Assembly (NCBI GenBank): GCA_910579175.1
Contig: CAJTTB010000011.1
Span: 1 to 64,000, forward strand
Direction of reading: 5' to 3'
Source of the DNA: an uncultured Oscillospiraceae bacterium
GTDB lineage: Bacteria; Bacillota; Clostridia; Oscillospirales; Ruminococcaceae
DNA: 64,000 nt
Position numbers and translations under genes: made by a program. Each line of letters begins with the position of its first letter. The stretch's first letter is position 1. Below the pieces are notes generated by a model. The model was not told the DNA's origin. It saw only the letters and a list, made by a program, of their open reading frames with translations, and searched no databases. Positions 34,747 through 43,634 of this stretch are shown in pieces.

Positions 34747-35637
34747 TTAATCTATTTGCGATGATTCATCTTTACAATAAGCCTCTGCTTTTTTTCTATC
34801 CAACTGGTAAGTTGTCATAAGTTGCTCTACAATTTTATCTTCGGGAATATGCAAACTCTTTAGACTGATAATCAACAGTTGAATTCCCTTTTTTAATCCT
34901 TTTTCAAGACCTTTTTCAAGACCTTTCTCAAGACCTTTTTCAAGACCTTCTTCTCGTCCTTTTTTCAGTCCTTTTTGCCAATACTCTTCTCGTATTTCCT
35001 GTTCTCTCATCTGTAAAGTCATATATTCTCTCCTCCATTCCCGATTTTCTTTTATCTGTTCCACCTTTTCTTCTATCTCTTGTACAAATGCGTTTTCGCT
35101 TTCTTCTCCATTTACATACTTTAAAAACGCTCTAATATTAATATCTTCTTCTTTTTCATATGCTTTGGTATTGAAAAATATCTTCTTTGCTCCATCTCCC
35201 AATTTTAACCTTCTGTCTTGTTCGCAATAATTTTCGAACCAATATTCTGCTCTTTCTTTTCCAAATGGGTCAAATGTACAGATAAATATCACATAACTCT
35301 CTTTTAATTTATGATAGCTTTCTCCCTTTTCTATTGTATTTAGATCTATCATTCCTTGATAGTATCGACTTCTCTTTCCTAAGTCTTTCTGATTAATTGT
35401 TTGCATCTCTACATTAAAAACTCGATTTCCATCTTCTATGTAAACATCTAGTCGTACACTTTTTGCATCCACTGTGATGTCTACTGCCTTTTGCTCCTCT
35501 AGATATTTGATATCCTTAATTTTTATATGCAATAGTTTTTCTAATACTTTTTTACAGATCTTCTTATCTCTCATAACCTTTGCAAATAAAAAATCATCTT
35601 TGATTTGCAATTCTTCCCATGATTTTGCAGTACTCAT
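34747..35637 (-). CDS. Rpn/PD-(D/E)XK-type recombination-promoting nuclease
   Basis: A 296-residue protein of the Rpn family (often labelled Rpn/PDDEXK transposase). N-terminal nuclease region: LQIKDDFLFAKVMRDKKI, then VRLDVYIEDGNRVFNVEMQT, which carries the D-x(n)-ExQ active-site pattern. A central domain has the family's FDPFGKERAEYWFENYC. A charged helix near the C-terminus contains five near-identical EKGL-type tetrapeptides (LEKGLEKGLEKG...), encoded by a short tandem repeat. Rpn proteins are DNA endonucleases proposed to act in recombination or phage defence. Confidence 0.85.
   Translation of the reverse strand: MSTAKSWEELQIKDDFLFAKVMRDKKICKKVLEKLLHIKIKDIKYLEEQKAVDITVDAKSVRLDVYIEDGNRVFNVEMQTINQKDLGKRSRYYQGMIDLNTIEKGESYHKLKESYVIFICTFDPFGKERAEYWFENYCEQDRRLKLGDGAKKIFFNTKAYEKEEDINIRAFLKYVNGEESENAFVQEIEEKVEQIKENREWRREYMTLQMREQEIREEYWQKGLKKGREEGLEKGLEKGLEKGLEKGLKKGIQLLIISLKSLHIPEDKIVEQLMTTYQLDRKKAEAYCKDESSQID
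34898..34965 (-). repeat. Tandem 12-bp coding repeat inside the Rpn gene
   Basis: Four to five copies of a 12-bp unit encoding (L/E)EKG, differing by one or two bases. Such repeats in Rpn genes are known to vary in number and change the length of a coiled or helical linker. Confidence 0.7.
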
Positions 35638-35974
35638 TTCTTAATCCCCTGCTTCTGTTATCATATCAATTTTTGGTTCTTTTTTCAATATTTTATCGTT
35701 TTTTGTCTTTCTTTTTGTAATATATTTCTGAATTTGCTCTTTATTAATTGTGCAGTAAAAACTCTTCTTTTCCAAAAAATAATACTTGCTAAATATCGCA
35801 CGAAAATATGATAAAATTTACCTCTTGGTCAATTGTGTATTTTCGGTATTTTGCCAGACTCCTACTGATATCTTTTGGACAACATTTTCAAATCTAAAAC
35901 AATAACCTAGTTTGTAGTAAACCGCTATTTGATCATAACAGATGATATCTATCCAGTATAGATTCCATACCTCG
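35638..35974. other. Intergenic stretch
   Basis: AT-rich, no gene supported. It presumably contains the minus-strand promoter of the Rpn gene. Confidence 0.4.
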
Positions 35975-36268
35975 CTATTCAAATATTTCTATCTCAAGCT
36001 GTTCGCCATCTTCCGCACAAAGTTCTTGAAATTCCTTTAAAATCCCGTTCATTGTTTCAACAAATGGCTTAAGTTCCGTAGCTACAGTATCTTCACCATA
36101 TATATTTATTTTATTTGCATCACATTCGGTTCTCAGTAAATCCCAAAACGCATCCCAGTTTTGACCATAAAAATCAGGAAAATCAAAGGCATGTTTAATT
36201 CTTTGATGAAGTTCTCCCAAATATTTGCATTTAGTTAAATCCAATGTAATAATTTTTTTTTCTTCCAT
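35975..36268 (-). CDS. Barstar-family ribonuclease inhibitor
   Basis: A 97-residue immunity protein: KKIITLDLTKCKYLGELHQR, then HAFDFPDFYGQNWDAFWDLL, the barstar helix that plugs the RNase active site (FP.FYG.NWDAFWD is the family hallmark, with the Asp/Glu side chains used in binding). I use the second ATG (36268), which is 9 nt after aaggaga; the first would leave no spacing. It lies 16 nt downstream of a barnase-domain gene on the same strand, so the pair is a toxin-antidote unit. Confidence 0.9.
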   Translation of the reverse strand: MEEKKIITLDLTKCKYLGELHQRIKHAFDFPDFYGQNWDAFWDLLRTECDANKINIYGEDTVATELKPFVETMNGILKEFQELCAEDGEQLEIEIFE

Positions 36269-36284
36269 TGTATACATTCTCCTT

Positions 36285-36881
36285 TTAAATTACTTCCAAA
36301 AATGTTTCATAATGATCATAAGTAACAAATAACAAACCATCGTTTGACCACAATAAGCGATGACCATTTCTCTTTCCACTATAATAATTAATATCAGCTT
36401 CATACCAAATCCGCCCGGGAATTTGTGGTAAATGTCGGTTTTTATTCTGATAAATTCCCATTGTAACCATTTTCCCCGGTGCAAACTTTTGTGGAGATTT
36501 TCCTTTCCTCCATCCCAATTTTTCCAGTTCATCTGCCGTAATATAATACCTTGGTAAGATTGCAACATGTTTTATCCAGTAGTCCGCACCGTGTTGCCCA
36601 TTCTTCATTGCCTGTCCTGCTTTTACCGCATCCATCGGTTTGATCCTACACCAGCAATAGGGGTGGAGAGGCGGTTTTTTTACTGGAGACTCGTTCATCT
36701 GATAAATTTTCCCATGAAAAGTTCGGCAATCTGGGCAGGTTTTCAAATCCAATTTGGTAATCCAATTTTTATAATTTTGACTTTTCTGTGTAGGTGGCGA
36801 ATAGGAATCCGATCGATTTTTTATCAATATATAAGGTATATCCACTGAAACTATATACCCATACATCTTTTTTACGTACAT
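36285..36881 (-). CDS. Barnase-like RNase fused to a phage-head-morphogenesis-type Cys module
   Basis: A 198-residue protein. Residues ~45-85 hold C-x2-C...H-x-C-x-C (TCPDCRTFHGKIYQMNE ... HPYCWCRI), the zinc-binding-like signature of SPP1 gp7/minor-head proteins. Residues ~105-198 are a barnase-type RNase: YITADELEKLGWRKGKSPQK, IPGRIWYEADINYYSGKRN, HRLLWSNDGLLFVTYDHYET. The catalytic trio is conserved: Glu in YEADINY, Arg in GHRLLW and His in YDHYE. ggagaag precedes the ATG. No signal peptide or export domain is visible. Followed by barstar, which should neutralise it. It resembles toxin domains carried on phage-like carriers. Confidence 0.85.
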   Translation of the reverse strand: MYVKKMYGYIVSVDIPYILIKNRSDSYSPPTQKSQNYKNWITKLDLKTCPDCRTFHGKIYQMNESPVKKPPLHPYCWCRIKPMDAVKAGQAMKNGQHGADYWIKHVAILPRYYITADELEKLGWRKGKSPQKFAPGKMVTMGIYQNKNRHLPQIPGRIWYEADINYYSGKRNGHRLLWSNDGLLFVTYDHYETFLEVI

Positions 36882-37286
36882 TTTAACACTTCTCCATTTT
36901 ATAGTAAAGTTAAACCTCTCTTCACTAATAGGAGAAATTGAAGTAAAAGTTGTATTATTTTGTACAACTCCCCGAAAGTATTCACAAATTATTTACATTT
37001 AGATAGACGTCAATCTATTGCACAAAAGATCTTGTAAACCCGTATGAAGACAAAAAATAGACCTGTCAATCAATCGATTTAGACAGAAGAGGAAAATAAT
37101 TTTCATACCCACTCTACTATCAATACTTCATTCAACAAAAGAGTCCAAATGTGAATTATATCTAGATTCTTTTCTGGAGAGATAGCAACGATTTCTCTTA
37201 CCCGAGTCCTTGATATGTTTTTGATTCACCCAAACAGTTCGCATAACATTATAAGACTTGTAAGTGCTCAAAGCATAGAATAAAAA
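36882..37286. other. Intergenic stretch with half of an imperfect repeat pair
   Basis: No gene. The stretch 37085-37165 (ttttcatacccactcta ... aaaagagtccaaatgtg) is related to 38045-38125, which brackets the decayed cassette between them. Confidence 0.45.
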
Positions 37287-37460
37287 CTAAATCGATCTTG
37301 ACCACACTTTCACTTGAGTAATCACATCTTGGAGTCGGTCATCAGTCCACTCAAATTCCACTTCACCACCATGATCTACACACCATTTAAATTCGCTAAT
37401 TGTTTCAAAACGATCGTCTTCAAAGGAATCTACTGTGTTTATTACTGTGAATTTACTCAT
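37287..37460 (-). pseudogene. Internally deleted small gene (57 codons) of a toxin-like cassette
   Basis: The frame begins MSKFTVINTVDSFEDDRFET with a weak aggaaatgag upstream, then SEFKWCVDHGGEVEFEW joined directly to TDDRLQDVITQVKVWSRSI. From memory, the full-length relatives have about 40 more residues (a KG...C-HP-G region) between EFEW and DDRL, so this copy looks like an in-frame deletion derivative. It immediately follows the decayed gene at 37461-38020 on the same strand. Confidence 0.5.
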
Positions 37461-38020
37461 ATTGTACTCATTTCCTAGATAAAGTTTAAATTCAGGCGCA
37501 CCATCTGGATAATTAATCGGACCTTGCAGATCAGGATGACCTATAACAGTATTATGTGGTCATGTGGATTTGTATGTTTATCCTTACGTCTATGATAGCT
37601 AAAATGCCGTTCTTTTACTACTCTACCGTCATCTCCTTTTCACCGTTTTATCATAAGTTTCCTTGATATCCTCAGGTTTACCCAAATATCTCTCATCGTC
37701 CAATTTTTTCGGCTTCTATTGACCAACATAAGCACTGACAGAACCTTTTTCTATTATTTGAAATAAATCATCTGGTTGTACTATTGTCTTATATACAATT
37801 ATAACTTTCTTATGATTTCTGGACAAGTTTTCATGGTCTTTATTTTGATATTTCCAGCTACTCAACTTATAATCTATATGGATAATATCCCCTTACGTTT
37901 CTAAGAATAGTTTGCTGTAACAGATAATTTTAATGGGCTCAATCCGTTTAAATATTTCGTGATAATCCTTCAAAAAAATTCTTCTGATTAGCATGATTGT
38001 TGTGCTTCTGCACCATGTAA
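37461..38020 (-). pseudogene. Decayed DUF4417-like protein with toxin-type C-terminus
   Basis: Reading the minus strand gives IFLKDYHEIFKRIEPIKIIC-YSKLFLET, a stop, GDIIHIDYKLSSWKYQN, then GSVSAYVGQ, a stop, KPKKLDDERYLGKPEDIKET, a frameshift, GRVVKERHFSYHRRKDKHT-NPHDH, a shift and INYPDGAPEFK. The order matches proteins I recall with a DUF4417 domain and a His-rich C-terminal domain (ERHYSDH...DKHTNPHDH) found in phage and polymorphic-toxin settings. Two stops and at least two frameshifts make it non-functional. Confidence 0.6.
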
Positions 38021-38233
38021 GTAGAAACCACAACTGTACTTTCTTTGGGAATTTCAAGAGAAAAACGATTTTCATACTTACTCTAATGTCAACAATTTGT
38101 TTAAAAAAAGAGTCTGAACACAAATTGGATCCAGACTCCATCTGACAAAAAAGGAACAAACCAAACTTACAAGATTTTCGGTTTAAGACTAATTACCCAT
38201 TGTAAATGATTAGAAACAGGTCAAATTATTTGA

Positions 38234-39259
38234 TTAACAATAGAATTCCATCGGATAGGCTAAATAAGAAATTTCATCTAATTCATCAACTGTTACCAAA
38301 CCGGATGGCGCATTTAATACACTTGGAATACGATTGACAATCGTCGCACATGTATGCTCAACTGTAGCAGGTTTGACTACATGGAATTCAGTATCTGGTT
38401 CTCCTATAATTTTCCAATCACACATATCACCATCATCGGGACCATATACCTTGCCTATACATTTGGTTTCAATGATTGGACCTTGGAATGTTTGGGTTTC
38501 TACAACAGCCGCCATTCCAATACATTCTCCCTTAGGAATTGTTCGTTGCATTGTAGAGGAGTAAACATCATCCTCTTTAAAATATGGAACACATTTCTGT
38601 GTCTGGCTTTTAATGGTAAGCCCAAGTTTTGCAGCAAGGCTTTCATTTGAATTCCATACATAACATGGCTCTATTGTTTCAGGATGTGCAATTTGATTTT
38701 CAAATTCTTCTGGGCTTAATCCTACCCCATGAGCTTTTGCCAAAGCCAGTCCATAATCCTCAACATTGTAGCTTACTGCCCCTTCGATCTTTTGAATACT
38801 ATTACAACTTCCAGCAATCATGCCAACCATGTTTATCCAGAAAGTATCTTCCATTCCGCTTCCTACAAATGTACAACCATGTTCTTTGGCAATTACATCA
38901 AGCGTATTGGCACGTACAGGATCGGTTGTCCAACAATAGGTAGCTTCCTCACAAGTGGTGATGACATTGATTCCACGACTTAGACATTTCACATAATGTT
39001 CGTAACAGTCACTAACCAGACTGAAAAGTGTAACAACTGCGATATCAGCATCAGTGTTGTCCAAAACTTCGTCAGCATTGTTGCTGATAATCACACCTGT
39101 TTTTACACCAAGCTCTGCAAAATCACCAATATCCATACCAACTACTTCAGGATTGATATCGATTGCACCAACAATTTGAACGCCATGTTCATACATATAT
39201 CGCAATGTATATTTGCTCATTTTTCCGCATCCATACTGAATCGCTTTAATTTTTTCCAT
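38234..39259 (-). CDS. NAD(P)H-dependent amine dehydrogenase, 2,4-diaminopentanoate dehydrogenase-like
   Basis: A 341-residue Rossmann enzyme of the DapB-like amine dehydrogenase group. KIKAIQYGCGKMSKYTLRYM is the nucleotide-binding loop (G-x-G-x-M), IVGAIDINPEVVGMDIG follows, and INVITTCEEATYCWTTDP is the family's substrate-site segment. The best known relative, Ord, deaminates 2,4-diaminopentanoate in clostridial ornithine fermentation. No other ornithine-pathway gene is nearby, so the actual amine may differ. Transcribed alone. Confidence 0.8.
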   Translation of the reverse strand: MEKIKAIQYGCGKMSKYTLRYMYEHGVQIVGAIDINPEVVGMDIGDFAELGVKTGVIISNNADEVLDNTDADIAVVTLFSLVSDCYEHYVKCLSRGINVITTCEEATYCWTTDPVRANTLDVIAKEHGCTFVGSGMEDTFWINMVGMIAGSCNSIQKIEGAVSYNVEDYGLALAKAHGVGLSPEEFENQIAHPETIEPCYVWNSNESLAAKLGLTIKSQTQKCVPYFKEDDVYSSTMQRTIPKGECIGMAAVVETQTFQGPIIETKCIGKVYGPDDGDMCDWKIIGEPDTEFHVVKPATVEHTCATIVNRIPSVLNAPSGLVTVDELDEISYLAYPMEFYC

Positions 39260-39580
39260 AAATAATAACCTTCTTTCCTTAAATAGTGTCTATACAGCAA
39301 ATAGCTACAAATTTTACTAAAAAATTTGTATTAAAATAATGATTTATTATTATTATACACCAAATTTTATAAAATGGCTATCTATTACTAAAAATTAACT
39401 ATTTTGTTACAATTACCATATTGTAAAAATTCACTGAGATTGTAGTATCCATTTTTTCAAATAACAACTATATCAATCTATAAGAAAAAAATAGATAAAT
39501 TTTTCATCTTTATTCTATTTGGTATTGTATTAAAATTTTATGACGCTCCAATTCCAGTGAAAACTGCTTTTTAAACAATA
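39260..39580. other. AT-rich intergenic region
   Basis: No gene. It probably contains the minus-strand promoter of the amine dehydrogenase gene (TATAAT-like hexamers around 39345-39360). Confidence 0.35.
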
Positions 39581-39608
39581 AAAAACCTTGGTATTACCAA
39601 GGCTTTTT
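39581..39608. terminator. Bidirectional terminator-like hairpin
   Basis: ccttggt / accaagg with flanking A5 and T5 runs. Its parent gene is not evident. Confidence 0.6.
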
Positions 39609-39724
39609 GGAATATATCTTTTTGCATGGACTTTATATCTTTGGTGCCCGAAATTACTGGCATCCCTTGACTACACGAATCTCAGAACTTCACAAAAAAA
39701 TTTTACAAAATCGATAGTACTTTT

Positions 39725-40316
39725 GATGGTAAATAAGACATTTTATTATATCTGCTTTAATATCGATTTGTTCTCCAGAAAAGTCATATCTTACGAAGTT
39801 TCAACCTCTAACAATACAACCCAGTCAAAAGAAGCCTTTAAACGGGCTTTTCAAGAACGAGATCGTCCGCAAAATTTGATTTTTCATTCTGATCAAGGCT
39901 CACAATATGTCTCTTATGAGTTCCGTCAATATCTTCGGAAAAACAAAGTAAAACAATCTTTTTCAGCACCTGGTTCTCCACACGATAATGCAGTAGCAGA
40001 GTCTTTCTTTGCCTGTATTAAAAAAGAAGAATTACATCGTCATGATTATCTCACTACAGAAGAACTAATACAACCAGTAGAGGAATACATTCACTTTTTT
40101 AATTATGAGCGACCTCATCATCGGTTGAAAGCACGAACACCTGAACAAGTAGAAATAGATTATTACGCAAAAAAATTCGACAAATACATAATTACAATAA
40201 TAAAAAACGAAGGTATATTTTGTACATTTCCAAAAAGAAACTACAAAAACCTACCTTTGTATCCAAATTCCTCTAAAAATACATTAAACCCCCGTTGTCT
40301 TGTGGCAGAATATTGA
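39725..40316 (+). pseudogene. IS3-family transposase remnant (rve domain)
   Basis: The C-terminal integrase-core part of an IS3-type OrfB is recognisable: IDLFSRKVISYEVSTSNN, NLIFHSDQGSQYVSYEFRQY (second catalytic Asp), GSPHDNAVAESFFACIKKEE (catalytic Glu) and NYERPHHRLKARTPEQVE. The first catalytic Asp region and the HTH OrfA are missing; upstream codons are unrelated. The tail after about 40185 is also not typical. No terminal inverted repeats found. It sits at the left boundary of the biosynthetic cluster. Confidence 0.8.
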
Positions 40317-40375
40317 TTATTTACATAAAAAACTTTCGACTGAATGCTTGATCGATCAAATCATACCTACTAAAA

Positions 40376-40514
40376 TATACAGTACATAGCCCACAGATTT
40401 AGAGGCTATGTCATAAACAGACTTTGCTTCTGAGAAAGAATTATAAATCCTTTATCCTATCCCTGTAAATTGAGATCCTTGCCCTCCAAATATCAATGCT
40501 GTTGTATTGTTCAC
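40376..40514 (-). pseudogene. FabD-like acyltransferase, N-terminal remnant
   Basis: Starting at a GTG 10 nt after accA's stop, with ggggagg inside the accA end, the frame reads MNNTTALIFGGQGSQFTGIG, then a TAA, then RIYNSFSEAKSVYDIASKSV before homology ends. GGQGSQ is the N-terminal hallmark of malonyl-CoA:ACP transacylases, and the residues after the stop fit the next FabD segment. The catalytic GHSLG region is absent. It shows that the operon once continued into a malonyl/acyl-transferase gene that was cut off. Confidence 0.65.
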
Positions 40515-40524
40515 GCCATTTATC

Positions 40525-41316
40525 CTACCTCCCCATTGTTCTATATTTCTTTTGCCGTTGATGTACAAGTTTAGATGTGCGAATACTCTTCAACAGCTTT
40601 ATCTCTTTGATAAGATAGGTCTTTATTCTTAAAGCCGTCTCATGTACATCCATATGCGCTCCATCGTTAGGTTCGGGAATAATATAGTCTACAATACCTT
40701 GCTGTAACAAGTCCTCTGATGTCATTTTTAACAACTCGGCGGCTTCAATTTCTTTGCTAGTATCTTTCCAAAGTATTTCAGCGCAGGCTTTGGGAGAAAT
40801 GGTACTTAATACCGCATTTTCAAGAATGGAAATACGATCTGCCACACATAGAGCTAAAGCCCCGCCACTTCCACCGTTGCCGATAAGAATTGTAATGATC
40901 GGAACTTTTAAACACATCATTTCCATTAGATTATTTGCAATAGCAGCGGCTTGTCCGCGCTCTTCTGCTTGCTTGCCTGGGTACGCACCTATTGTATCTA
41001 CAAAGCAAATGACTGGTCTATGGAATTTTTCAGCTTGCTTCATCAAACGCAATGACTTTCGGAAACCTTCTGGATGCGTCATAGAAAAATTAAATTTTAT
41101 TTGTTCCTCTATGTTTGCCCCTCGCAACTGACCAATCACCGTAAATGGAATATTGTCAATAAAGCCTATGCCACCTATAATTGAGGGATCATCACCATAC
41201 AGCCTGTCACCGCTAAGTTCGATGAAATCAGTAAAAATAAGATCAATATATGACTTTGCATTTGGACGGCTTGTGTGTTTCAAAATATTCAAATTTTCTG
41301 ATATTGAATAATCCAT
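40525..41316 (-). CDS. accA: Acetyl-CoA carboxylase carboxyltransferase alpha-like subunit
   Basis: A 263-residue carboxyltransferase subunit: TSRPNAKSYIDLIFTDFIEL, GDRLYGDDPSIIGGIGFIDN, MTHPEGFRKSLRLMKQAEKF, DTIGAYPGKQAEERGQAAAI and IGNGGSGGALALCVADRI. It is shorter than housekeeping AccA (about 310-320) at the N-terminus. It works with the AccD-like subunit encoded 10 nt upstream to make malonyl-CoA (or another carboxylated acyl-CoA) from carboxybiotin carrier. No accB or accC is near, so these must come from elsewhere. Last intact gene of the biosynthetic operon. Confidence 0.9.
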   Translation of the reverse strand: MDYSISENLNILKHTSRPNAKSYIDLIFTDFIELSGDRLYGDDPSIIGGIGFIDNIPFTVIGQLRGANIEEQIKFNFSMTHPEGFRKSLRLMKQAEKFHRPVICFVDTIGAYPGKQAEERGQAAAIANNLMEMMCLKVPIITILIGNGGSGGALALCVADRISILENAVLSTISPKACAEILWKDTSKEIEAAELLKMTSEDLLQQGIVDYIIPEPNDGAHMDVHETALRIKTYLIKEIKLLKSIRTSKLVHQRQKKYRTMGR

Positions 41317-41326
41317 AAAACCTTAC

Positions 41327-41974
41327 CTATCGCTCGTGTAATCGTAATAGCTTTGATATGATTTGTTTTATCTCAGACTTATCTGCGACAATATCTACCA
41401 TTCCATGACGTTTGGCGTATTCGGCTGTTTGGAAATCTTCCGGCAACTGCTCATGTGTTGTATCCTCAATAATCCTTCTGCCAGAGAATCCATATATAGC
41501 ATCTTTTTCCGCGATTATAATATCTGCTAATGACACGAAACTAGCACTTGCTCCGCCAAGTGTTGGAGTGGTAACAACGGAAATATATAGTAAACCTTTA
41601 GCGCTATGTTGTTTTACGGCAGCAGCCATCTTAGCCATCTGCATTAAAGCCACTGTCCCCTCATTAACACGGATGCCACCGGAAGAAACGACAGCAACAA
41701 TGGGTAATTTCTTTTTCGTAGCATATTCAAATGCTAAAGTGACCTTTTCTCCTTCAGCAACACCAATTGTACCCATTCTGCATGTTTTATCGAGCTGCAT
41801 ACAGAGAATTTTTATTTTCCTGATTGAAGCAACTCCAATGATTACTGAGTTATCTAATTTAGGCTTTTCATTTCCTATTGATTGAGATAATACAGTTTTT
41901 ATTTTTGTCTTTACTATGTTCAGTTTTTGAAACGTATTATCATCAGTAATTTCATTGATCATCTTTTTCACCAT
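41327..41974 (-). CDS. accD: Acetyl-CoA carboxylase carboxyltransferase beta-like subunit, no zinc ribbon
   Basis: A 215-residue crotonase-fold subunit: GVAEGEKVTLAFEYATKKKL, PIVAVVSSGGIRVNEGTVAL, TTPTLGGASASFVSLADIII and YGFSGRRIIEDTTHEQLPED. Housekeeping AccD (about 285-300 residues) has an N-terminal four-cysteine zinc ribbon that regulates activity through mRNA binding. That region is absent here: only three scattered cysteine-poor segments precede the catalytic core. Its start lies inside the end of the adenylation gene (22-nt overlap). It is a dedicated pathway copy rather than the housekeeping gene. Confidence 0.88.
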   Translation of the reverse strand: MVKKMINEITDDNTFQKLNIVKTKIKTVLSQSIGNEKPKLDNSVIIGVASIRKIKILCMQLDKTCRMGTIGVAEGEKVTLAFEYATKKKLPIVAVVSSGGIRVNEGTVALMQMAKMAAAVKQHSAKGLLYISVVTTPTLGGASASFVSLADIIIAEKDAIYGFSGRRIIEDTTHEQLPEDFQTAEYAKRHGMVDIVADKSEIKQIISKLLRLHER

Positions 41975-43634
41975 CTGAAGATCCCGAAACTTTTGATTCG
42001 ACGTAATCTATCATGTTGCGCAAAGTAGGGAATGCTGTAAATAAAAGCATTTCATCATCCCATTCAAAATTGAATTCACTTTCTAATGCGACAACTAAAT
42101 TAACAAAGGTAATTGAATCTACACCTGCTTCGACAAAGGAAGTTTCTAATGTCATATTTTCATTGTTGGGATCAAGAGTAGATTTTATTACCCTAAAAGC
42201 TTTTTGGGAGACGGCATTTAATTCGCTTAGCTTAAACTCTTCCGGCAGGTCATCACCAGTCTTTATCTCCACACACTGTAATACTCTTTTCCTGTCAATT
42301 TTCCCGTTTTCCGTCTGAAAGAAACTTTCGACACGTTTAAACCTGACTGGAATCATATACTCAGGTAGCTTTGAAGATAAATAGTCCGTTATCTCTTTTT
42401 GATCCAAAGTGGCATCACTTGTGTAAAACGCCTGTAATATTTTATCTGTTTCGTTTGTTTCTAATGCAATAACAACTGCTTGGTGTATTTCTTTAATTTG
42501 GTTAAGATGCGACTCAATTTCTTCAAGCTCAACACGATGACCGCGTATTTTTACCTGATTATCACTTCTACCTAAATATTCCAAATCGCCATCAGGTAAA
42601 TAACGTCCTATGTCGCCCGTGCGATAAACTCTAACGTTTGGTTTTTGCGGAAGATAGATGAATTTTTTCATGGTCACATCATTTTTGCCAACATATCCTC
42701 TTGCCAGTCCTTTTCCGGCAATGCAAATCTCTCCGACTTGCCCATCGGGAAGAATAGATAGGCTTTCATCCACTATGTAAACTTCAGTATTCTTAATAGG
42801 ACGTCCTATGTCGATCCGGTCTTTCTGAGTTAGGTCACTAACCGTTGACCAAATAGTTGTTTCCGTGGGGCCATACATGTTATATATCTTTGCATTTGTT
42901 TTCGCTTGCAATGTCTTGAGCAGACCTAGAGGGAATGCTTCCCCGCCAATCATAATTTCTTTGACATTCTTTAGGCATGAAAGCTCTTTATCATGGTTTA
43001 AAAGCACCTGCATTCTGGAAGGCGTCATTTGAACCATATCTACAGCGTTATCGTGGATGAGCTTTGCCATAAGTCTTGGATTACGCTGCTCATCTTCATT
43101 TGCAAGGACAACCGTAAGTCCTTTATATAGGGCCATAATGCTTTCAAGAAAGAAAATATCGAATGCAACCGTTGTAAAGCAAGCGATACGTTTCCCCGGA
43201 GAGAAATCTATGATTTCTGAAATCCCTTCAATGAAATTCAACAATCCTTCCCATGTAACTTTTACCCCTTTAGGAGTGCCAGTAGTACCAGATGTGTAAA
43301 GAATATATACAACATCTTCCTCTACAGATATTGTTTGAAGGGACGGGACGAATTTAATATCTAATTCAACATCGGACATAATATCATTAGGATTTGCATT
43401 ATCAATAATATATTTGAGGCGATCTTTAGGATATGTTGGATCAATCGGGATATAAGTTATTCCTTTTTCAAGGCACATGCATATTGAGCATATCAAATCA
43501 GGTGACCGTTTCATAAGTATGAGAGATTTATTTTGTTTAAGTTTTTTTATAGCATACTTGCTCTTGAAATTAATGAAATATCTTGAATCAAATGAATTTC
43601 CGTTCCAAATAATATTGAAATTATTAAAGTTCAT
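41952..43634 (-). CDS. Stand-alone NRPS adenylation-PCP protein
   Basis: About 560 residues: an adenylation domain that activates a carboxylic acid as AMP ester, then a peptidyl carrier domain. Core motifs: A3 YTSGTTGTPKG, A4 AFDIFFLESIMA (its Asp aligns with the amino-group-binding Asp of alpha-amino-acid-activating domains), A5 YNMYGPTETT, A7 VYRTGD and A10 NGKIDRK. The PCP (~485-550) has AGVDSITFVNL with the phosphopantetheine Ser. There is no condensation or thioesterase domain. The ATG at 43634 follows aaggcgg; an in-frame TTG at 43643 is an alternative. Overlaps the ABC transporter and accD genes. Its amino acid may be handed to the peptide or another carrier. Confidence 0.92.
   Translation of the reverse strand: MNFNNFNIIWNGNSFDSRYFINFKSKYAIKKLKQNKSLILMKRSPDLICSICMCLEKGITYIPIDPTYPKDRLKYIIDNANPNDIMSDVELDIKFVPSLQTISVEEDVVYILYTSGTTGTPKGVKVTWEGLLNFIEGISEIIDFSPGKRIACFTTVAFDIFFLESIMALYKGLTVVLANEDEQRNPRLMAKLIHDNAVDMVQMTPSRMQVLLNHDKELSCLKNVKEIMIGGEAFPLGLLKTLQAKTNAKIYNMYGPTETTIWSTVSDLTQKDRIDIGRPIKNTEVYIVDESLSILPDGQVGEICIAGKGLARGYVGKNDVTMKKFIYLPQKPNVRVYRTGDIGRYLPDGDLEYLGRSDNQVKIRGHRVELEEIESHLNQIKEIHQAVVIALETNETDKILQAFYTSDATLDQKEITDYLSSKLPEYMIPVRFKRVESFFQTENGKIDRKRVLQCVEIKTGDDLPEEFKLSELNAVSQKAFRVIKSTLDPNNENMTLETSFVEAGVDSITFVNLVVALESEFNFEWDDEMLLFTAFPTLRNMIDYVESKVSGSSDGEKDDQ

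Noticed and set aside
39588..39724. 5' part of the IS3 transposase frame
   Set aside because: These codons do not resemble IS3 OrfB and probably belong to unrelated sequence joined to the remnant.
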